The notes under the pieces: model-generated | What the model was told of the DNA's origin: nothing | Seen by the model: only the letters and a program-made list of their open reading frames with translations | Databases searched by the model: none | Shown: piece by piece, positions 56,970 to 64,000 of the stretch | Position numbering within the stretch: the stretch's first letter is position 1 | Layout: the number at the start of each line of letters is the position of its first letter | Assembly: GCF_042186555.1 (NCBI RefSeq) | Contig: NC_133332.1 | Span: 206,487,609 to 206,551,608, forward strand | Length of the DNA: 64,000 bases | From: Aquarana catesbeiana | Taxonomy: Eukaryota; Chordata; Amphibia; Anura; Ranidae | Reading direction: 5' to 3' | Position numbers and translations under genes: made by a program

Positions 56970-57553
56970 TGTCAGACTTACCCGTACCAGACTGACGAAC
57001 CCGATGTAGCAGAGGATGGCCTCCCGTACGTATCTGGTTCCCTGCCCCTGATAGAGTACACAGAAGGCACAGGAGCACAGAATGGTATGAGAGCCTGGCG
57101 GGTGGTTTGCAGGAATAAGGCCCAGGATCCTGACACAAGCTGGCAGGTGGTAATAGGTAGGCTGGAGATCAGCTAACAGGTGCAGAGCAGGCAGATCCGG
57201 TCACTAGCAAAGTTGGCAGCAGGCGGTCAGCACGGTACAAAGGGAGCAGGCAGATACAAGGTCCAGGTCACAGGCAGGTTTTGGCAACAGGCAATCAGCA
57301 CGGTACAAGGGGTCAGGCAGGTTCAACGTCATAGGCAGGCCAGGGTCAATTTGCAGGCGGATAGCAGAGAGAGAGAATCCAGTAAACAAGCCGGGTCACA
57401 GGGAGATCAGAGCAATACACAGGAAACAGGAAGTTCGGAAACAGGAAGCTGATGATCGGACAGCACTGAGCACAGCAACCCATCAGCTTAAATAGGCAAC
57501 CGGCGCCCTCTAGAGTGCCCAGCAAGTGTCCTGAACCGAGAACCTCTCTGACA
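56970..57553 (-). repeat. 3' LTR of the gypsy element
   Basis: TG...CA bounded; on - it starts TGTCAGAGAGGTTCTCGG and ends GGGTAAGTCTGACA. A polypurine tract (AAGGAGGGGGCAT on -, 57566-57554) lies directly upstream, as required for plus-strand priming. Confidence 0.95.
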
Positions 57554-60500
57554 ATGCCCCCTCCTTAAGGGCAGCCTCCGGATGCCCAGCCGGGCCAGTC
57601 TATTCGCATAGGTGTTCCGAAAATCCCTCAAGAGTTCTTCAGCGTGTAAGTTACCCTCCGGCTCCCAAGAATTATCTTCTGGTCCGTACCCCCTCCACTT
57701 GATTAAATATTGGATTTGGTTTTGTCTCTTCCTGCAATCCAAAATTGCCTCCACCTCAAACTCTTCCTCGTTGTCGATAATTACGGGTTCAGGCGGGCCA
57801 GTATTGCGACCCAAGAAGGAATTGGGGGTAACGGGTTTAAGTAGAGACACATGAAAGACCGGATGGATCTTCAGTGAGTTAGGTAAGTCCAGCTCATAGG
57901 TCACATCATTGATCTTCCTCTTGACTGAAAAGGGACCCATGAACCTGGGACCTAACTTCCTCGAGGGACAGGCCATCCTTACATTACTGGTAGACAGCCA
58001 GACCTGGTTGCCAGGTTCCAACAACAATTGTCCTCGCTTCTTCTTGTCATACATCTTCTTATTGTACTCTTGGGTTTTAGCCATGGTTTCCTGCAATAAT
58101 TTGTTGTTACTGATGAAGAAGTTCATAGTTTCAGAGACTGCAGGAATCGCACATTCAGGTAAGGAACTGGTTAAAAAGGATGGGTGAAAACCATAGTTTG
58201 CAAAAAATGGTGTTTGCTTGATGGCCGAATGCACAGAGTTATTGTAGGCAAACTCGGCAATAGGCAGAAGAGAGACCCAGTCATTTTGTGAGAAAGCAGA
58301 AAAACATCGGAGATACTGTTCTAGAGTCTGATTAGTTCTCTCCGTCTGCCCATTTGTCTGGGGGTGGTAGGCCGATGAGAATGCCAATTCTATCTCAAGA
58401 GATCTGCAGAGAGCTTTCCAAAACCTGGAAGTAAACTGTACCCCCCCGATCAGATACTATACTTGAGGGGACTCCGTGTAGACGTACAATTTCCTTAATT
58501 AATATTTTTGCAGTTTCCAAAGCTGATGGGGTAACCTTCATGGGTAGGAAGTGGGCCATTTTGGAGAGTCTGTCTACAATGACAAATGATGGTGGGATAG
58601 CCTTCTGCCGGCGGGAGCTCAACGATGAAGTCCATCGCGATCATTTTCCATGGCCTTTCCGGCACGGGTAAGGGTCTTAATAGACCCCAGGCCTTCGCTC
58701 AACTGCTCTTGCTCCGAGCACAGGTGATACAAGACTCCACAAAACTCTTTCAGTCACTTACCAGCTGGGGCCACCAAAAGGTACGTTGTACCAGCTCTGT
58801 TGTCTTCAACACACCGAAATGCCCAGCCAATTTGTGGTCGTGACAGAGTTCCAGTACAGCAATCCTCAGATCCTCTGGGACCATGATTTTGTCCTTGTAT
58901 CGGAACAGGCCGTCTTGCGAGCTTACATCAACTTCCACGGGAGGGGACCAATTCCTTGAGGCCTGTTTAATTCGTGATATGAGATCTCCTTGAAGAAGCA
59001 GGAAGTTTCCAGCCGGAAGAATGGTGTCTGGAGGAAAAGGTTCCCTGGAGTCATGGAACATACGAGGTAATGCATCTGGTTTGGTGTTTTTGGTACCTGG
59101 TCTGTACGTTATGTGGAATTGGAGTCTAGAGAAGAACAGAGCCCACCTTGCCTGCCGTGGTCTCAATCTCTTGGCTGACCTCAAGTACTCTAGATTCTTA
59201 TGGTCCGTGTAGACCAAAATGGGGTGAGCAGCCCCCTCCAATAAGTAGCGCCACTCTTCAAGTGCAGCTTTAATGGCCAGCAACTCCCGATCTCCTACAT
59301 CATAATTTTTCTCTGCATCGGAGAGTTTTCGCGAGAAGAAGGCCACGGGGTGAAGAAGAGCCTTGGCACCTTGTCGCTGAGAAAGCACTGCCCCCACCGT
59401 GACCTCCGATGCGTCCACTTCAAGGACAAACGGTAAAGCAGGGTCTGGGTGCTTCAGGATAGAAGCGGACGTAAAGAGTTCCTTGAGCCTTCCAAAGGCC
59501 GATTGTGCCTGAGGGGACCAACAGAATTGATTTCCCTGTTTTGTCAGTTCCGTGATGGGGGCGATTATAGCAGAAAATCCCCTTATAAATTTCCGATAAA
59601 AATTGGCGAAACCGATAAAGCGTTGGACCCCTTTTCTATCGGAGGGAGCGGGCCAGTCCAGGATAGCTGCAACCTTTTGAGGGTCCATCTTAACACCATC
59701 GGTAGAGATGATTAAGCCGAGGAACTGAATGCTCTGGAGCTCAAATTCACATTTCTCCAATTTGGCATAAAGTCCATGCTGCCTGAGCTGGGTTAACACA
59801 TTCCTGACATGCCTGCGGTGTTCATCAACTGAGGGGGAGAAGATCAGGATTTCGTCCAGGTATACTATAACGTATAAATCTAGAAGGTCACGAAAAATGT
59901 CATTGACAAAATGTTGAAAAGTCGCCGGTGCGTTGCACAGGCCGAAGGGCATGACGAGGTATTCGAAATGTCCGAACCTGGTACGGAAGGCCGTTTTCCA
60001 CTCGTCTCCCTCTCTAATGCGAATTAAGTTGTAGGCCCCACGGAGATCGAGTTTGATAAAGATTTTGGCTGAACCCAATCTTTGAAACAGCTCTGGCACG
60101 AGAGGTAAGGGATAGCAATTTTTGATGGTCACTTTATTGAGTTCCCTATAATCGATGCAGGGTCGTAGCGAGTGGTCTTTTTTTTCAACAAAAAAGATGC
60201 CAGCTCCGGCTGGTGAGGTAGAAGGGCGGATAAAGCCTCTCTCAAGATTTTCATCGATATACTTTTTGAGGGTAACCAACTCCTGCTCAGTTAAAGGGAA
60301 TATTCTCCCAAAGGGAACTTCAGATCCCGGCAACAGCTCTATGGGACAGTCGTAGGGTCTATGGGGCGGAAGGGTTTCTGCCCCTTTCTTACTATAAACA
60401 TCGGAGAAGTCTCGGTAAGCGTCAGGAATCGCCTGCTGCGATTCCATGTCGGTGTTCAGACACAAGAGTTGACTGGGTTCCGCAAGAGTTCTGTATAAAC

Positions 60501-61890
60501 AGTGCTGTTGGCAGTAACTGGATGGGAACTTGATTTTTCCAGAAACCCAATCAATGCTGGGGTTATGAGCCTGCAACCAAGGCATTCCGAGAATAATAGG
60601 GAAGAGTGGTGAAGAAATGGCGTCCAGCCGGAGAAACTCCCGATGACAGTTGTTCAGGATAGCCAGCAATGGGATGGTTTCCTGAGTGACCGGACCAGAG
60701 CTAAGGGTGGACCCATCAGCGAGGTGGACAGCAAGTCCCTGCGACTTTGATTGAAGAGGGATGCAATGATGGGCCGCAAAGGCGAGATCAATGAAGCAAC
60801 TGCAGGCTCCTGAGTCAATGATGGCCGAGGTAAGCAGATCCTGTCCTGGAAGCTGGAGGATAACGGAGAGAGCCAGATGGTTAGCAAGGTTAGGCAAGGC
60901 AGGTGCAAACTTAGAAGTAGCTGAATGAGACTTACGTGTCTTATTTGGGCAAGACCTCACGTAATGACCTGGTTCTCTGCAATACATACATAAGTTATTG
61001 ACTCGTCGGCGCTGTCGTTCTTCAGAAGTGAGGGACTGCCGGAGTACCCCCAGTTGCATCGGTTCAGAAGTATCAAGGGCTGAGGCAGCTGGTGCATGAA
61101 GACTTTGGCTTACAGAGCTGGTAGCACTTGGGACCTTGGGGAGGACCCAAGTGGGATGGAACTGGCTAACAGACCTCTCGGAACGGCGCTCTCTCAAGCG
61201 CTGATCAATCTGCACCGACAGGTTAATGAGATCTTCCAGGGTGTGGGGTATGCCAACCCGTGCTAGTTCGTCCTTGAGTGCATCGGATAACCCCAAACGG
61301 AATTGGTAATGGAGGGCCGCGTCGTTCCATTCCGTGTCTGAACTCCACCGCCTAAATTCCAGAACGTAGTCTTCCATGGGCCTGCGCCCTTGTTGTAGGG
61401 CGTGTAAGGCGGATTCAGCGGTGGCTTTTAACTGAGGGTCCTCATATAATTGAGACATGGCGGTAAAGAAAGTATCCAGGTTATCCAGACAGATTGATTT
61501 TTGCTCCAAAAGGCGGTGGGCCCAGGACTGTGGTTCTCCAGATAGCAGGGAGATGACAAAACCCACCTTGGTTGCTTCCAAAGAAAAGGTGCGTGGTTGC
61601 AATGCGAAGTACAATTCGCAAGCGTTGCGAAACGCTCGATACTTATTGCGCTCACCGGTAAATCTTTCGGGAGTAGGGACCCTGGGTTCAGGGGGTAACA
61701 TAACCACTGAGGGTGCAGGTGAGAGTCCAGCAGAGGAAGCAACTTGTGGGTTCGCAGGTGAGGACAACACCTGAACTCGTTCCTCCAGTCTGGTATAGCC
61801 CTCTTGAAGGCTTTTTACCGCCTGTGTGAGACCCGCCAGGTGTCTGCATTATTCATCCATGGGAGAGGTCCCTTGCTCGGGCTCGGACAT
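57488..61890 (-). pseudogene. Gypsy gag-pol polyprotein with chromodomain, few disabling mutations
   Basis: Start ATG at 61890 (MSEPEQGTSPMDE), then TAA at 61851-61849, then open from before 61770 to 58750. Gag: CCHC knuckle CMYCREPGHYVRSC. Protease: IIDSGACSCF. RT: CIDYRELNKVTIKNCYPLP; the catalytic box reads YLDE (59860-59851) instead of YLDD. RNase H: EVDASEVTVGAVLS and YTDHKNLEYL. Integrase: HHCC with CITC, DDE residues in AMDFIVEL, SDRG and NGQTERTNQTLEQ. Chromodomain: AILDCRKRQNQIQYLIKWRG then YGPEDNSWEPEGNL. Breaks: TGA at 58752-58750, TGA at 58701-58699, and a frameshift in a run of seven G (58447-58441). The tail overlaps the 3' LTR by about 65 bp. Confidence 0.92.
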
Positions 61891-61903
61891 GGCTGTCCGA
61901 TAC
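61891..61903 (-). promoter_or_regulatory. Candidate self-priming primer-binding site
   Basis: Two bases inside the 5' LTR, the - strand reads ATCGGACAGC (61901-61892). It is the exact reverse complement of GCTGTCCGAT, which lies in the LTR at 62398-62389, right where transcription should start. No TGG match to a tRNA 3' end was seen here. The gag ATG starts at 61890. Confidence 0.65.
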
Positions 61904-62487
61904 TGTCAGACTTACCCGTACCAAACTGACGAACCCGATGTAGCAGAGGATGGCCTCCCATACGTATCTGGTTCCTGGCCCCTGATAGAGTACACAGAAG
62001 GCACAGGAGCACAGAATGGTATAAGAGCCTGGCGGGTGGTTTGCAGGAATAAGGCCCAGGATCCTGACACAAGCTGGCAGGTGGTAATAGGTAGGCTGGA
62101 GATCAGCTAACAGGTGCAGAGCAGGCAGATCCGGTCACTAGCAAAGTTGGCAGCAGGCGGTCAGCACGGTACAAAGGGAGCAGGCAGATACAAGGTCCAG
62201 GTCACAGGCAGGCTTTGGCAACAGGCAATCAGCACGGTACAAGGGGTCAGGCAGGTTCAACGTCAGAGGCAGGCCAGGGTCAATTTGCAGGCGGATAGCA
62301 GAGAGAGAGAATCCAGTAAACAAGCCGGGTCACAGGGAGATCAGAGTAATACACAGGAAACAGGAAGTTCGGAAACAGGAAGCTGATGATCGGACAGCAC
62401 TGAGCACAGCAACCCATCAGCTTAAATAGGCAACCGGCGCCCTCTAGAGTGCCCAGCAAGTGTCCTGAACCGAGAACCTCTCTGACA
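61904..62487 (-). repeat. 5' LTR of the gypsy element, with TATA box
   Basis: 584 bp. On -, TATTTAA (62428-62422) lies 30 bp upstream of the predicted RNA start GCTGTCC at 62398. The same box is in the other LTR. Repeated GGTACAAGGGGTCAGGCAGG-type words on + make the R/U5 part internally repetitive. Confidence 0.93.
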
Positions 62488-62492
62488 CCTTC

Positions 62493-63543
62493 TGTCACCA
62501 GTGCCCTCTTCCTTCCCCCCTCCACTTCCCCTCTACTGCTCTTTGCTTTGTTTAATAGTTTATCGTAGGCAAGTGAAGTGCACTTTTTAGACCATAAGGA
62601 AATTTTATAGTCCCACCCCGGTCAGTTGTGCAATGTTTATTTACTCCAGGGAAACTGTATTTTCATGGATTTTCCATTTGTTTTGTAAAAAGTTTATAAT
62701 GTATCTTAACCCCAGCTGTGATATTTTTGTGCTGTGATGTTAATGTTGGTGGTAACAATTCTTATGCGTATAGTTAGCGTAGGTTTATTTTACAGCATAA
62801 CATGTCTACAAACAATTCATGCTGTACTCACCGCACTGCTTTTCCAGGCGTGCGTCTTTTCAGCCTTGCTGCTCTTCACTGCCTGTTAGGTCCAGGTGAG
62901 CGTACAAAGGAACGGAGGGGAGTGCGAAACGTTTTCTCTACTGCTTAGTCCGGCCCAGAAACAGGGTCCCTGAGGTAGTCTCCACAGTCTCTGGTCTCCG
63001 TTTCTCGGAGCAGTATTGTATCGTCCCCAGGGGAATTCGCTCTGTTTCATCTCACCCACTCCGCTGCATAGCAGGACAGTATCCAGGGGAGAAGGGGGGA
63101 TGTCCTGGGGGAGGGTAACTGCCGCTCTCCGTCCACCCGCTCTCCCTGTAGACTGATAGCTCAGCTGGGTCTCTAATATAGCCTACCTGAGGGGAGCAGG
63201 GAGCGAGGAGCATCTGGGGTTGAGGCGGCCGACGGTCTGCTTCAATCTCTTCTTCAGTGCCAGACGGCTAGAGAGACTGCTCTGTCCCGTAATGTCCAGG
63301 CTTGGGGCACACGGGCTCCGAGCTCCTCCAACAAGGATGGAGCACCTTCAGGACCTTCAGCTGTCCCCTCTCTGTCGGCGAGAGTCAGTGGAGCACAGCT
63401 GGGGGGGGGGGGCACGAAATCAGAAGGTCATGGTTGGTTCATTTTAGCAAGGCGTGAGACCCGGTTCTCCCCTGCACTCCCCTGCACGATCTAGCTGAGA
63501 ACGCGCGCCATTACTAGGCTCCTCCCTGAGCCGGGTACCGGTC
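62493..63543 (-). other. L1 5' UTR (upper part)
   Basis: No gene. GC-rich, CpG-containing sequence up to the TSD at 63544. It would have held the L1 internal promoter. Short frames here are not supported. Confidence 0.6.
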
Positions 63544-63557
63544 TAATTTTATATTAC

Positions 63558-64000
63558 AATGTAATAATAGAAATAATGCGCTTCAATCATCCTAACACCC
63601 TAACAACCATGGTGCTGGGTTGATTGAAGCGCTAACACCAGGTGTTTGGAGTATCTTTATCTGCTGATTGTTAAACTCTGGAATACACATATTTCTATTG
63701 TGGTGTAGGATCTGGGGCTGCTGTCCCTCCATCCCTCTCCCCCCCCCTTTTCCCCCTCTCCCTCTCCATCCCTCATTCATCTCAGACTCTAAGCACACCC
63801 CCTTTGAGCCATGCTCAATTAAGCCACGCCCGCCATTTCGCGTAAACCACACTCATTTTTCGGCACGGCGCGCGCTGCATTTTTATTTTTGTTATATGCC
63901 ACACCTACAAACGCATGCCCCGTCCAATAATTATAATGCGACTCCGCCTACAGCCAAAAAAGTGTCCCTAAAATTTATTTTACAATGTTGGCAACTATGT
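63558..64000. other. Right flank of the L1, end of the outer element
   Basis: CT-rich patch at 63720-63775, then AT/GC mixed sequence ending in the inverted match to 49655. A short inverted pair (GCGCTTCAATCA near 63577 and TGATTGAAGCGC near 63621) forms a hairpin. No gene. Confidence 0.5.

Larger units (their letters stand above)
56970..62487 (-). mobile_element. Chromodomain gypsy (sushi-type) LTR retrotransposon, TSD CCTTC
   Basis: 5518 bp with 584 bp LTRs and exact CCTTC on both sides (56965-56969, 62488-62492). It is oriented on -. It carries one gag-pol region with a chromodomain at the integrase end, which places it among the Ty3/gypsy chromoviruses; sushi-type membership is inferred from this layout and from self-priming. 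It sits in the L1 5' UTR. LTRs differ at about eight sites (1.4%), so it is the youngest insertion in the nest that I can date. Confidence 0.95.
50919..63543 (-). mobile_element. Near full-length L1 LINE, interrupted by a gypsy element and a hAT MITE
   Basis: A 14 bp duplication TAATTTTATATTAC lies at 50905-50918 and 63544-63557. The 3' end on - finishes in an A-rich tail (T-run at 50919). The order 5' UTR, ORF1, ORF2, 3' UTR is intact. After subtracting the gypsy insertion (5518 bp plus 5 bp) about 7.1 kb remains. 5' UTR spans 63543-62493 plus 56969-56858 and is GC-rich. 50919-51129 is 3' UTR with no gene. Confidence 0.9.
49655..64000. mobile_element. Unassigned DNA element hosting the L1, ends GCATACTTGCCAACA
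   Basis: The left end GCATACTTGCCAACAGTCC and the window's last bases, reverse complemented ACATAGTTGCCAACATTG, are inverted matches. Without the L1 (about 50919-63557) the element would be about 1.7 kb and contains two minisatellites. No transposase. The right boundary may lie at or just past 64000, so the call is provisional. Confidence 0.45.

Overview
This window looks like intergenic DNA from a large amphibian genome, probably a true frog (Ranidae or a close relative). That assignment is an inference. It rests on the repeat content: Harbinger-type termini reading GTGTGTACG, frog-type L2 LINEs, a chromodomain gypsy element, long-terminal-repeat Tc1 elements and many MITEs. I find no host protein gene, rRNA or tRNA that I can support. 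Nearly all recognisable coding sequence belongs to transposable elements, and every element copy is broken by stops, frameshifts, truncation or later insertions.

0-15 kb. A two-gene PIF/Harbinger transposon (Myb-like gene on +, transposase on -) runs in from outside and ends at 4841. It is followed by a 5'-truncated L2 LINE (5.77-7.05 kb), a Penelope-like fragment carrying a hammerhead-like motif (7.1-7.5 kb), mostly uncharacterised DNA, and a BEL/Pao pol remnant on - (12.4-15.3 kb). The BEL/Pao remnant is split by a 1.7 kb TTA-flanked Harbinger-like element with long inverted arms and a TATA-bearing core.

15-29 kb. A second hammerhead-like motif is followed by a piggyBac transposase pseudogene on -, interrupted at a TTAA by a non-autonomous piggyBac element. 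Next come a hAT element with exact 8 bp duplications and an internal minisatellite, several MITEs, a TA-flanked palindromic element with a 29 bp minisatellite, an L1 fragment, and the 5' half of an L2.

29-38 kb. A class I (gammaretrovirus-like) endogenous retrovirus fragment carries gag and pro-pol and runs without a break in frame into the 3' half of an L2. A Tc1 element with terminal repeats of about 220 bp follows.

38-49 kb. A solo LTR (TSD AAAAT) is nested in a frog MITE. Two hAT-like elements share an internal minisatellite but have different ends. There are also a degenerate telomere-like array, GC-rich repeat blocks, a truncated Tc1, and a third Penelope/hammerhead segment.

49.6-64 kb. 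This is the clearest nest: an unassigned DNA element contains a near full-length L1 (TSD of 14 bp at 50905 and 63544). The L1 itself contains a young chromodomain (sushi-type) gypsy retrotransposon (56970-62487, TSD CCTTC, LTRs of 584 bp each with about eight differences) and a small hAT MITE. The gypsy element shows sequence signs of self-primed reverse transcription.

The window is best read as a layered record of insertions. The target-site duplications let much of the order be worked out.
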